In this document: in pieces, positions 8,452-16,582 of the stretch
Position numbering within the stretch: position 1 is the first letter of the stretch
Layout of the letters: every line of letters starts with the position of its first letter
Assembly: GCA_017407705.1 (NCBI GenBank)
Contig: JAFQWA010000018.1
Span: forward strand, 1-39,239
Direction: 5' to 3'
Origin: Clostridia bacterium
GTDB lineage: Bacteria > Bacillota > Clostridia > Oscillospirales > Acutalibacteraceae
Length of the DNA: 39,239 bases
Notes under the pieces: generated by a model
What the model saw: only the letters and a program-made list of their open reading frames with translations
What the model was told of the DNA's origin: nothing
Databases searched by the model: none
Position numbers and translations under genes: made by a program

Positions 8452-9834
8452 TTACTCTCCTACTAAAGATTTCTTTGCCGCCGCCAGCACCTTACTTGCC
8501 ACGCCGCCGGCCACTGTACGTCCCGTGCCTCCGTTTTCCACAACCACCACAAAGGCAAGGGGCAATTCCTCATTTCTTACAAATCCCACAAACTCTGCGT
8601 GAGGGGTTTTATCCTCACCCACCTCAGCAGTACCGGATTTTGCACATACATCAAGTCCTTTGAAATTCCAACTGCCGTAGCTTAACTGCACAGCGCCCGA
8701 CATAAGCTCTGCCACCTTATCAGCGGTGTCTTTACTTATCATTCTACTACCGTTTTGACCTATACTTTGTCTTAAAGGCAGTCCGTTTTGAGCTGTAATG
8801 CTTTTTACCATATAAGGTTTTTTCGGCACACCGCCGTTGGCAATAGCGCCCACAGCAGTAAGGTATTGCAAAGGATTCATCATATTTGTATATTGTCCCA
8901 TACCTGCCCAGGCAAGGTCAATATTACGGGTGTTTTCTACGTTGAAATAACTGGTCTCGGCTTTAATGCCGTCCATATAAAACTCCTGATTAAAGCCTGC
9001 CTTTTCAGCATACTCCATCATCTTATCCTTACCGATATCCACCGCAAGCTGACTGAAATAAGCGTTGCAGGAATAAGCCACTGCCTCTTTTATGTCAGTC
9101 TTGCCGTGGTTACCCATACAGGATATCCACTCACCGTCTATCTCAACTCCGCCTTTACAAGTATATACCCTATCGTAAATATCCTCGAAGGTATCAATAC
9201 CTGCGGCGGCAGTGATTATTTTAAAAGTGGAGCCGGGAGTATAGGTGGCTGACAAAAATCTGTTGATATAAACACCCTTATATTCCCCGTCTTTCGCCTT
9301 TTTAGAATCACTTTGGCTGTTTATATCATAAGTGGGTGTGCTTACCATACAGATTATTTCACCGGTTTTGTAATTATAAACCCCCACTGTACCTGCACGG
9401 TTGCCTAAAGCTTCCAGTGCTACCTGACAAACCGAGCTGTCTAAAGTGGTTTTTATATTATTACCTGTGCCGCTGAACTGATACACACCGTTGATGGAAT
9501 CAAAACCCACCAACTGCGGCAGATAAGAGGTGTGCAGTCCCGTGCTGATAAATCCGTCAAGGTCACCTACTGCGTGTAGCGTGGATTTTCTTATAAGAAG
9601 ATCGTCGTTATACTTACGCACACCGTCAACACTGTGGGATAGCACAACTCCGTTGCGGTCGGTTATACTTCCCGCCTTTGAGACGTGCCCCTCGTTAAAA
9701 ATATGAGTGTTGGCAGGATAAAGTGCCCAATCGTCACCGTCGGTAACGTAAAACATACATAATATGCAAAGTCCTGCAACAAATACCGATGTGATAACCA
9801 GCATTATTACTGCTCTGACTGACATCTGTTTCAA
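8452..9834 (-). CDS. Penicillin-binding transpeptidase (PbpA/FtsI type), TTG start
   Basis: Class B-like penicillin-binding protein that cross-links peptidoglycan. All three active-site motifs are present: STFK at 202-205, SCN at 255-257 and KSGT at 399-402. One N-terminal membrane anchor spans 8-30. At 460 residues it has a short N-terminal module rather than the full dimerisation domain of classical FtsI, as in actinobacterial PbpA. The TTG start overlaps the preceding TGA and sits ten bases after AAAGGAGG; an ATG three codons in is an alternative. Coupling to the FHA-RodA gene implies a glycosyltransferase-transpeptidase pair. Confidence 0.93.
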   Translation of the reverse strand: MKQMSVRAVIMLVITSVFVAGLCILCMFYVTDGDDWALYPANTHIFNEGHVSKAGSITDRNGVVLSHSVDGVRKYNDDLLIRKSTLHAVGDLDGFISTGLHTSYLPQLVGFDSINGVYQFSGTGNNIKTTLDSSVCQVALEALGNRAGTVGVYNYKTGEIICMVSTPTYDINSQSDSKKAKDGEYKGVYINRFLSATYTPGSTFKIITAAAGIDTFEDIYDRVYTCKGGVEIDGEWISCMGNHGKTDIKEAVAYSCNAYFSQLAVDIGKDKMMEYAEKAGFNQEFYMDGIKAETSYFNVENTRNIDLAWAGMGQYTNMMNPLQYLTAVGAIANGGVPKKPYMVKSITAQNGLPLRQSIGQNGSRMISKDTADKVAELMSGAVQLSYGSWNFKGLDVCAKSGTAEVGEDKTPHAEFVGFVRNEELPLAFVVVVENGGTGRTVAGGVASKVLAAAKKSLVGE

Positions 9835-11456
9835 CCTACATCAGCCTCCTTTATCACCTGAGTGCCCACCGCTTTGATAAAGCTGAGCAACGCCCAACTG
9901 GCTATCATACTGGAACCGCCGTTACTGATAAAGGGCATGGTAACGCCCGTTAGCGGTAACAGATCGGTGGAACCGAATATGTTAAGGGAGATCTGGAATA
10001 AAAACAGTCCCGATGCAGCACAAGCGGCTATTGCATAATAAGATGAGTTGGTACGTGGGGTGCATCTTAGTGAGTAAACGGCAAATATAACAAAGCACAA
10101 AGCTGCACACAAAGCCGCAATAAGTCCCCATTCCTCACACAGTATACCAAACACTAAATCAGTGTCTGCGGCGGCAACTCTGTCAAGATTACCCTCACCG
10201 CCACCCAGTCCGAACAAGCCGCCACTGGCAATGGCTATCATAGTTCTGGTCTGCTGATACCCCTTGCCCGACGCTAATTCCCAGGCGTGACGGTAAGCGG
10301 CAAAGCGATTAGCCACATAAGGCATTGCTTTGATAATCAGTGCCGCTCCTATTCCTGCAGCAGCTACTATAAAAGCTATAGCTTTTATATCACCTGAGCG
10401 CATATATGCAATTATCAGCATAGTTACAAAATAAATGGAAGCCGTACCGAAATCACGCATTAAAAACAGTGCGCCGATACATATTCCCGAATAGGCTAAA
10501 AACAACAGAATGTTTCGTGTGGAAAGCAGTCTTTCCAAGGTTGCGGCACCTGCAAAAATAAATGCAAATTTAATAAGCTCAGAGGGTTGTATGGTAAAGG
10601 AGCCTATTTCTATCCAGTTTTTCGCACCGTTTATCTCTTTGCCGAACAAAATGTTGTATGCAAACATCAAAATTGCGGCGGCACCGATGAAATATCGCAT
10701 TTTCATAGTCAGCTCAATGTTTTTGAACACAAAGCCAAAAGCCACAAAAACCGCAAATCCCAAAACGGCACAAACAAGCTGTTTAAACAGTGATGAGGGA
10801 AACGCACTGGCAGCAACGGAAAAACCGAATGAAGTCAGCAAAAATCCCATTATTTCAATCTGCAGATTACCTTTAAATTTGTTGATTATAAGGTATATCC
10901 ACTGCCCTGCTATCAACGTGGTAAAGCTAACGGGAATCGCCGCAGGGATATCCTTGCCGTAATGCGCCACAAATTCAAACAACATTAAAAGCTGAACTAT
11001 ACTCAGCAATACCGCCTGAAATATAACGCCTTTAACAGTGGGCTTTTTGCCGCTACTGATGTCCTCAAACTTAGGGTTGCACACCTTAAGCTGCACGCCG
11101 CCCATTTCTATAACATCACCAAGATTAAGATATGTAAACCCATCTACCTTTTTATTATTTACCCTTATCTTGCAGTTACCCACCTGACTGATTTTTACGC
11201 CTACATCTTCTATATATGTAAGCACAGCGTGGCGTCGTGAAACGGAAGGCACGTTTATTCTCACATCACATATCCTGCTTCTGCCTATGGCACTTTCTGC
11301 ACAGGTGATGTTAAATTCAGCACCGTTTGGCTCCATAACCAAACGCAAAATAGGATGTCTTTTCCCTATCTTAAACATATTTTTAACGCAGCTGAAAAGC
11401 AGCACTATTAAAAGCACAGGGATAATAAATCTTACCGCAAAAACAGCTATATTCAT
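9831..11456 (-). CDS. FHA-domain RodA/FtsW/SpoVE-family glycosyltransferase
   Basis: SEDS-family peptidoglycan polymerase fused to a phosphothreonine-binding domain. Residues 5-24 form a membrane segment. Residues about 38-126 are an FHA domain with GRS at 58-60, SRRH at 73-76 and an Asn near 100 for phosphopeptide binding, all intact. The remaining 400 residues hold about ten membrane helices with SEDS signatures NGAKNWI, QPSEL.K and MPFISNGGSS. The fusion suggests control by a Ser/Thr kinase (PknB/PrkC type) that is not in this window. It overlaps the partner transpeptidase by 4 bp. Confidence 0.93.
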   Translation of the reverse strand: MNIAVFAVRFIIPVLLIVLLFSCVKNMFKIGKRHPILRLVMEPNGAEFNITCAESAIGRSRICDVRINVPSVSRRHAVLTYIEDVGVKISQVGNCKIRVNNKKVDGFTYLNLGDVIEMGGVQLKVCNPKFEDISSGKKPTVKGVIFQAVLLSIVQLLMLFEFVAHYGKDIPAAIPVSFTTLIAGQWIYLIINKFKGNLQIEIMGFLLTSFGFSVAASAFPSSLFKQLVCAVLGFAVFVAFGFVFKNIELTMKMRYFIGAAAILMFAYNILFGKEINGAKNWIEIGSFTIQPSELIKFAFIFAGAATLERLLSTRNILLFLAYSGICIGALFLMRDFGTASIYFVTMLIIAYMRSGDIKAIAFIVAAAGIGAALIIKAMPYVANRFAAYRHAWELASGKGYQQTRTMIAIASGGLFGLGGGEGNLDRVAAADTDLVFGILCEEWGLIAALCAALCFVIFAVYSLRCTPRTNSSYYAIAACAASGLFLFQISLNIFGSTDLLPLTGVTMPFISNGGSSMIASWALLSFIKAVGTQVIKEADVG

Positions 11457-11489
11457 CCCGTTTCACCTCACTTTTGCGCATATATGATT

Positions 11490-11518
11490 ATTGTACCACA
11501 AAAATAAAAAAATTTAAA
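11490..11518 (-). promoter_or_regulatory. SigA-type promoter of the FHA-RodA/PBP/MATE operon
   Basis: On the minus strand, TTTAAA (11513-11518), 17 bp and TACAAT (11490-11495) lie 34 bp upstream of the FHA-RodA start. The -10 is strong and the -35 weak. Confidence 0.5.
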
Positions 11519-11566
11519 GTATGAAATATTTTCTTCGTAATTACGACAATCTATTTCAAATACTAA

Positions 11567-11575
11567 TGATATACT
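11567..11575 (+). promoter_or_regulatory. Extended -10 promoter for the 11595 gene
   Basis: TGATATACT is an extended -10 (TGn-TATACT) located 20 bp before the start codon of the plus-strand gene. No good -35 is visible, as is usual for extended -10 promoters. Confidence 0.45.
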
Positions 11576-11594
11576 CTAAAGAAAGGAGCAAACT

Positions 11595-11942
11595 ATGAAA
11601 AAAGTTACAGCTCATTTTGAACATATTGACTTTGCTGAGTTTGCAATAAGAAATATAAAAGAAAAAGTCAGTATCAGTGATGTTTCTGTAAAAACCTATG
11701 CCGATAACGACAGCGATACAGCTTATTATCCCGTAAGACCTGAATATTTAGAGCCCAGTCACGCCCAGTATTTAGAGGGAATGCCCCACGTGCTGAGCAA
11801 CGGGCCCATTTTCAACCGTCATTACGAGCCCTCTGATAAGAAGGATGCCGTTGTCAGCTTTTCGGTAAGAAGTGAGGATGAATCGGCGGCACTTAACACC
11901 GTTATGCAGTTTGGCGGCCATAATATCAGGGTGGAAAAATAA
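11595..11942 (+). CDS. Conserved-looking hypothetical protein, ferredoxin-like fold predicted
   Basis: 115 residues, not recognised. AAAGGAG lies eight bases before the ATG. The order of predicted elements is beta (KKVTAHF), helix (HIDFAEFAIRNIKEK), beta (ISDVSVKTY), a roughly 45-residue acidic/aromatic insertion with HYEPSDK, beta (AVVSFSVRS), helix (EDESAALNTVMQF) and beta (HNIRVE). This is the beta-alpha-beta-beta-alpha-beta pattern of ACT-like or DUF1269/YflT-like small domains, so a soluble regulatory or stress protein is possible. No membrane segment or signal peptide. It precedes the S1-domain gene on the same strand by 86 bp. Confidence 0.75.
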   Translation: MKKVTAHFEHIDFAEFAIRNIKEKVSISDVSVKTYADNDSDTAYYPVRPEYLEPSHAQYLEGMPHVLSNGPIFNRHYEPSDKKDAVVSFSVRSEDESAALNTVMQFGGHNIRVEK

Positions 11943-12028
11943 GGTATATAAGCAGTCCCCTTGTGCATATATTCTACTATAACTTTACAGAAATTTTATA
12001 CTGTTTAAAGAAAGGGATGGTAGTAAAA

Positions 12029-12955
12029 ATGAAGAAATATCTGCCCGAGGGGCATATCTTTGACACTAAGGAAAACAAGCTCGCATTCCACTCTCCTCTA
12101 TCACTTGCCGATGCCTACACCAAAAATCAATTACTGGAAGCACGGGCTACTATGTGTGACTCAGAGCACAATCTTATAGTGGATCTTGATTGTATGAAAG
12201 GAATTATCCCCCGTTGTGAGGGCGCTATTGGCATTGAAGACGGCTCAGTGCGGGATATTGCAATTATCTCCCGAGTTGGCAAACCGGTGTGCTTTGTTAT
12301 AACGGGTTTTGACGTGGATGAGCAAAATCAGCCTATTGCAATTTTATCAAGACGCAAGGCTCAGAAAATGTGTATGGCTGATTTCATTGCAAAATTAGAA
12401 ATAGGTGACGTTATCTCTGCAAAGGTCACTCACTTAGAGCCCTTCGGTGCTTTTTGTGATATTGGTTGCGGTATCCCCTCGCTTTTGCCTATTGATGCAA
12501 TTTCCGTTTCACGCATTTCTCATCCCAAAGACAGATTTTCTCCCGGTGATAATATCAAAGCGGTGGTAAAATCCATTGAAAACGGACGGATAACCCTATC
12601 CCAAAAAGAGCTGCTCGGGAGTTGGGCGGAAAACGCACAGCTTTTCAGCCAAGGGCAAACAGTGTCGGGTATTATCCGCTCAGTGGAGGATTACGGCGTT
12701 TTCGTTGAGCTTATGCCTAATTTAGCAGGACTTGCCGAGCCTAAAGACGGAGTTTATCCCTCACAGCAAGCCAGTGTGTACATAAAGAGTATTATTCCTG
12801 AAAAGATGAAGGTTAAACTTATTATTATTGACTCTTTCGATGCTTTTTATACACCAAAACCCGTAAAATATTTTTACACAGGTAATCATATTGAAAGTTG
12901 GCAGTATTCCCCTATGGGTTCGGGAAAAGTCATCGAATCAGTTTTTGCAGTGTAA
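12029..12955 (+). CDS. S1 RNA-binding domain protein
   Basis: 308 residues beginning MKKYLPEGH. This ATG is preferred because GAAAGGG lies at suitable distance; in-frame upstream ATGs at 11963 and 12017 overlap or precede that site. Two S1/OB domains are clear: about residues 122-197 (GDVISAKVTHLEPFGAFCDIG ... RITLSQKE) and about 207-275 (GQTVSGIIRSVEDYGVFVEL). An N-terminal third of about 110 residues is probably a degenerate S1 repeat. Proteins like this stand in for or supplement ribosomal protein S1 in Clostridia; mRNA binding during translation is inferred. A strong hairpin follows the stop. Confidence 0.85.
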   Translation: MKKYLPEGHIFDTKENKLAFHSPLSLADAYTKNQLLEARATMCDSEHNLIVDLDCMKGIIPRCEGAIGIEDGSVRDIAIISRVGKPVCFVITGFDVDEQNQPIAILSRRKAQKMCMADFIAKLEIGDVISAKVTHLEPFGAFCDIGCGIPSLLPIDAISVSRISHPKDRFSPGDNIKAVVKSIENGRITLSQKELLGSWAENAQLFSQGQTVSGIIRSVEDYGVFVELMPNLAGLAEPKDGVYPSQQASVYIKSIIPEKMKVKLIIIDSFDAFYTPKPVKYFYTGNHIESWQYSPMGSGKVIESVFAV

Positions 12956-12964
12956 AAATTAAGC

Positions 12965-13000
12965 AACCCCCAAGTGCCTACATTGTAGCGCTTGGGGGTT
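12965..13000. terminator. Hairpin terminator between convergent genes
   Basis: Perfect 10-bp outer stem (AACCCCCAAG with CTTGGGGGTT), extendable inward past one bulged C to a very small loop. The plus-strand T-run is short; on the minus strand TTGCTTAATTTTT follows. It separates the S1 gene from the transposase gene and may serve both. Confidence 0.8.
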
Positions 13001-13018
13001 TAACATAAAATAAGTAAT

Positions 13019-13525
13019 TTATTTAATATAAAATTCATCCTCTTGCCATTTTAGAGAATTGTTTTCTATATATTCCCATATTTCCTTATAATCCTTATCT
13101 CCACGAATTATATGGTCGTGGTATGAGGTTTGCCAGATGTTTTCGGTATATTCCTGATTGCAATATCTTTTATATAAAGAAATAAATTTTGGTATAACCG
13201 TATTTGTAGGGTGCGGTGCTTGCAACGCACCGTTTGAATTTTCGCTATTTTGTACAACAACGATTAAATGAATATGATTAGGCATAACCACATATTTATC
13301 AACAAAAACATTATCATACTTGCCATTCATAAAAGCAATATATTTTTCTGCAACTATGCCATATGGCGATAATATCATTTTCGGTTTGTCGCAAGCGCCA
13401 AACCCTACATCTATTTCGCCAAAATATTGCTTTCTGTTTTTGGTGCATATTGTAATAAAATACGCACCGGGTGTGCTGTAATCATATCCCTTTAACCTTA
13501 CAGGTTTTCTTTTAGGCAAATCCAT
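13019..13525 (-). CDS. Y1/RAYT-type transposase
   Basis: Single-strand-DNA HUH endonuclease of the IS200/REP-associated family. The HUH motif is visible as PNHIHLI near residue 87, and a candidate catalytic tyrosine lies in EIWEYIENN near the C terminus; the N-terminal TPGAYFITICTKNRK is typical of the family. AGGTG lies 6 bases before the chosen ATG (168 residues); ATG at 13531 and GTG at 13534 are alternatives. There is no tnpB partner and no obvious IS ends, so it is a domesticated or RAYT-like gene rather than a full IS. A REP-like hairpin lies inside its coding sequence. It separates acpS from its likely former terminator. Confidence 0.88.
   Translation of the reverse strand: MDLPKRKPVRLKGYDYSTPGAYFITICTKNRKQYFGEIDVGFGACDKPKMILSPYGIVAEKYIAFMNGKYDNVFVDKYVVMPNHIHLIVVVQNSENSNGALQAPHPTNTVIPKFISLYKRYCNQEYTENIWQTSYHDHIIRGDKDYKEIWEYIENNSLKWQEDEFYIK
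13206..13232. repeat. REP-like imperfect palindrome inside the transposase gene
   Basis: GTAGG precedes CGGTGC (13214-13219), a 7-nt loop and GCACCG (13227-13232). On the minus strand this encodes GALQAPHPT, a low-complexity insert in a variable loop of the transposase. The GTAGGG-plus-GC-hairpin form resembles REP/BIME units that RAYT proteins mobilise. Family assignment is inference. Confidence 0.5.
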
Positions 13526-13557
13526 TTGCATCACCTGACATAAATCTATCAGCGCAG

Positions 13558-13920
13558 TTATTTATACGCTATTACGGTGGCGGAGGCAAGCTGAGCGGTG
13601 TGGGTAAGACTTACGCTGAAGTTATACTCCAACTCATCAACTATATCCTTTGCTCTGCCTAAAAACTTAAAATATGGTGCGCCCATATCATCGTGGAGCA
13701 GCTGCACCTCACACATTGAAAATCCTCTGACTCCAGTGCCGATAGCCTTAGAAAAGGCTTCCTTTGCTGCAAAAGCCGCCGCCACTGACTCAGGCGGATT
13801 TTTTCTTTTGCCCAGCTCCTCTATTTCATCGGGTCCGAATATCTTTTGCATAAAATATTCATTCTGGATAGACTTTTCAATACGCTTTATTTCAATAAGA
13901 TCAGTCCCTACTGAGAACAT
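13558..13920 (-). CDS. acpS: Holo-[acyl-carrier-protein] synthase
   Basis: Transfers 4'-phosphopantetheine from CoA to acyl carrier protein, required for fatty-acid synthesis. The 120 residues match the family. The magnesium-binding residues are present: Asp7 in VGTDLIEI and Glu54 in FAAKEAFSKA; the C-terminal SLTHT segment is also intact. Its start overlaps the end of the preceding membrane-protein gene by 20 bp, so it is translated from a shared message with that gene and probably with the nucleoside hydrolase, DegT and VanZ genes upstream. Confidence 0.96.
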   Translation of the reverse strand: MFSVGTDLIEIKRIEKSIQNEYFMQKIFGPDEIEELGKRKNPPESVAAAFAAKEAFSKAIGTGVRGFSMCEVQLLHDDMGAPYFKFLGRAKDIVDELEYNFSVSLTHTAQLASATVIAYK

Positions 13921-14440
13921 CCTTCTGCACCTGCCTCGGCATAAACTTTTTAAGTCCTGTTTTCACACGCTCATCAGGCTGAATAACAATCAGCACAGCA
14001 CCCAGGTCCTTATGACGTACCACTGCATAATACAGGTCGTTATCCATTAAATTAGCAGCTAAGATTTTAGTATCGAACTGGCGTGATGCCAAACGCTGTT
14101 TATTTTCGTCGTAGCTGCCAAACTCCTCGAATTTCGCACAAGAAGTGGAGATCATACGCTTTCTCTTGCGTTTGCCGATAATCTTATCAATATCAAAATA
14201 TCCGTTGGTAAGAGAGTATTCATACTCAACATAAGAGGATTTTAAAGCAAAATAAAGTCCTACACCAAGGCCGAATGCCAAAGGAACAAAAAATCCCGAA
14301 AAGGCACCCATCAAACGGAACGTGGCAATAAAAAGCATAACGATAACAGCCAAAACTCCGGTAGCTATCATCAGTGCTCTGAAAACAAGCTCAACTGCTT
14401 TAGGCTTACGCACTATTATCTGTTCAAAAAAAGTATCCAT
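13901..14440 (-). CDS. Two-helix membrane protein, DUF6106-like
   Basis: 179 residues starting MDTFFEQIIVRK; GGAGG five bases upstream fixes this ATG over one 60 bp further up. Two adjacent membrane helices (about 19-43 and 49-69) are followed by a cytosolic, mostly beta region with a basic patch KRKRKR near residue 93 and a C-terminal segment DERVKTGLKKFMPRQVQKD. I recall similar short proteins as DUF6106 in Clostridia, but this was not checked. It lies between the nucleoside hydrolase gene and acpS, overlapping acpS. Function unknown. Confidence 0.8.
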   Translation of the reverse strand: MDTFFEQIIVRKPKAVELVFRALMIATGVLAVIVMLFIATFRLMGAFSGFFVPLAFGLGVGLYFALKSSYVEYEYSLTNGYFDIDKIIGKRKRKRMISTSCAKFEEFGSYDENKQRLASRQFDTKILAANLMDNDLYYAVVRHKDLGAVLIVIQPDERVKTGLKKFMPRQVQKDVLSRD

Positions 14441-14453
14441 AATATCCTCCGAT

Positions 14454-15374
14454 TTAAAAATTCTGCATCTTAGTGAATAGATCGTGGAAAATCTCGTCAC
14501 GGTTAAGCCAATAGATGTATTTTATAGGATGTCTGCGATCATCAAAACCGTAAACGTGCCTGTCTGTTATTATAGGACTGCTGATTATCTTTGTACCGCA
14601 AAAGTCGGGGTTACGCAAATATGCCACCGGCACCACGTCCCAGTAAACCTTACTGAAATAGTCTGTGCAATGATGTTCCTCTTTCCAGAACATAGACGTT
14701 TCATAAAGATAATCGCATATTTCATTTTTACCCTTAAGCTCTTTTCTCAGCTCAGGCTCTGTGGTAGAAAAATGTGATATAACACCCATACAAGGTGCCT
14801 GAATAAGCGGCACACCACAGTCAAACACCACTGCCGCAGATTTAGTATCCTGAAAACAGTTAAATTCTCTGTTGTCGGGCCAGTGTATATCGTGGCCGCC
14901 AAGCCACACCACAACTATCTTATCAACAATTGAAGGGTCGGTCAAAATAGCAGATGCCACGTTGGTAATTGCACCGATAGCCACCACATAAAGCAGTTGA
15001 TTTTCGGGCATCTCGTTGGCAGTTTTCACAATAAAGTTTGCTGCATCACTTTCAACGGGTGTTTTGCTGTCTTGTAAAAAAGAATGACTGCCGTGGTAAA
15101 TGTTATTTAAAAGCTCACTCTTGCCCGTAACGTCTAAAATACGTTCCAGTTCCCTATAGCTTTTCTCTTCTCCGTCTTTTGGGCTGCTTGAACGTTCATT
15201 GAAAAACGGGGCAGCACAAATACCCTTTATATCAAAACGGTCAGTATTCGCTAACATATAGCATATTGCAAACTGATCGTCGATCTCGTTGTAAGCATCG
15301 GTATCTAAGATAACAGAAAGCTTACCCTCTTTGGGCACTTCAAGCCTTTTAAGAAGTTCTGAGCGGCTTAACAT
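14454..15374 (-). CDS. Inosine/uridine-preferring nucleoside hydrolase
   Basis: Calcium-dependent N-ribohydrolase that splits nucleosides into base and ribose for salvage. The metal-binding signature DTDxxxEIDD is at residues 24-33. A GGHDIHWPDNREFN segment near 168 and a late Asp/His region match the active-site shell, although the canonical late metal Asp was not assigned with certainty. Length 306 is normal. It lies 14 bp after the DegT aminotransferase gene and 13 bp before the membrane protein gene. Substrate specificity is not predictable here. Confidence 0.9.
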   Translation of the reverse strand: MLSRSELLKRLEVPKEGKLSVILDTDAYNEIDDQFAICYMLANTDRFDIKGICAAPFFNERSSSPKDGEEKSYRELERILDVTGKSELLNNIYHGSHSFLQDSKTPVESDAANFIVKTANEMPENQLLYVVAIGAITNVASAILTDPSIVDKIVVVWLGGHDIHWPDNREFNCFQDTKSAAVVFDCGVPLIQAPCMGVISHFSTTEPELRKELKGKNEICDYLYETSMFWKEEHHCTDYFSKVYWDVVPVAYLRNPDFCGTKIISSPIITDRHVYGFDDRRHPIKYIYWLNRDEIFHDLFTKMQNF

Positions 15375-15388
15375 TTAACAGCACCACC

Positions 15389-16582
15389 TTATAAAATGCT
15401 TTTTAAAGTTTTTGCAACGTAATAGGCATCGTCTTCAGTCATTTTTGTGTTAAGAGGAAGAGTTATCTCGTTTTCAAAAAGACCGTAAGCATTGGGATAA
15501 TCTTTAATATCAAAACCGAGATTTTTGTAAGCGGTAAGTAAAGGTAAGGGCTTGTAATGCACGTTACAGCTTATTCCCTGCTCTGCCATTTTCTCAATAA
15601 TCTCATTACGTTTATCAGAGCTGATTTCCTTTATTCTCAGCAAATAAAGATGTCCGCTGGAATTAAAGTCATCACTGTAATGAACAAGGGGCATAAATCT
15701 TTCATCGCACAGTTCCTCGTTATATATCTCAATAAGGCGACGACGAAGCTTTAGCATATCCTCGTATCTGTGAAGCTGAGCCAGTCCGATAGCGGCCATA
15801 ATATCAGTCATATTACACTTGTAAAGGGGTGCGATTATATCATACTCCCAAGCACCTGCCTTGGTTTTGGACAAAGCGTCTTTATTCTGACCGTGTAGGG
15901 ATAAAAGCATATAATTTTTATACAGGGCTTCGTTGTCAATGAAATCACGGTCTATCCAGGTAACCGCACCACCCTCAGCGGTGGTAAGATTTTTAACTGC
16001 GTGGAAGGAAAAGCTGGTAAAGTCAGCAACCGAACCTGCTTTTTTGCCTTTATAATCAGCACCGAAGGAATGAGCACCGTCGGCTATTACAACAACTCTG
16101 CCAAAGCCCTTCTGAATATCGTTATTGCCATTAAACAAAGCCTTTTTAGACTCAACCACCGAAAACAGTTTGTCATAATCGCACATACGACCTGCTAAAT
16201 CAACTGCAATGATAGCCTTGGTTTTTTCGGTTATCATATCAGCCAATTTATCATAATCCATTTCAAAACCATCTTTTGTGGTATCGCACATTTTTATGGT
16301 AGCACCCACGTGGTGGATAACACTGGCAGAGGCAGTATAAGTGTATGCGCTGGTGATAACCTCATCACCCTCACCAATGCCCAGCACACGCAAAGTGCAC
16401 TCCATAGCAGCGGTGGCGGAATTTAAGCAAACTGCCTTAGAGGTACCGCAGTAATCAGCAATTTCCCTTTCAAACTGCTTGGTTTTGGGGCCGGTGGTGA
16501 TCCAGCCTGAACGAAGCACCTCACTTACTTCTCTGATCTCGTCTTCTCCTATGTCCGGTGGTGAAAAAGGTATTGTTCTCAT
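15389..16582 (-). CDS. DegT/DnrJ/EryC1/StrS-family aminotransferase
   Basis: PLP-dependent enzyme of the sugar aminotransferase family, which aminates nucleotide-linked keto-sugars. Lys197 in SFHAVKNLTTAEGG is the expected Schiff-base lysine, and Asp168 in IADGAHSFGA pairs with the pyridine nitrogen. Length (397) fits the family. There are no other sugar-nucleotide or glycan genes next to it, which is unusual since members normally sit in polysaccharide clusters. Its start overlaps the VanZ-like gene by 4 bp (ATGA). Confidence 0.92.
   Translation of the reverse strand: MRTIPFSPPDIGEDEIREVSEVLRSGWITTGPKTKQFEREIADYCGTSKAVCLNSATAAMECTLRVLGIGEGDEVITSAYTYTASASVIHHVGATIKMCDTTKDGFEMDYDKLADMITEKTKAIIAVDLAGRMCDYDKLFSVVESKKALFNGNNDIQKGFGRVVVIADGAHSFGADYKGKKAGSVADFTSFSFHAVKNLTTAEGGAVTWIDRDFIDNEALYKNYMLLSLHGQNKDALSKTKAGAWEYDIIAPLYKCNMTDIMAAIGLAQLHRYEDMLKLRRRLIEIYNEELCDERFMPLVHYSDDFNSSGHLYLLRIKEISSDKRNEIIEKMAEQGISCNVHYKPLPLLTAYKNLGFDIKDYPNAYGLFENEITLPLNTKMTEDDAYYVAKTLKSIL

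Noticed and set aside
8788-9252. 154-codon open frame antisense to the transpeptidase gene
   Set aside because: It lies wholly within a well-supported gene with all active-site motifs on the other strand, and has no family features.
10510-10962. 150-codon open frame antisense to the FHA-RodA gene
   Set aside because: Antisense to conserved membrane helices of a certain gene; no start signal.
13019-13534. Complete IS200/IS605 insertion sequence
   Set aside because: No tnpB, no second hairpin end and no clear left and right ends around the transposase gene.
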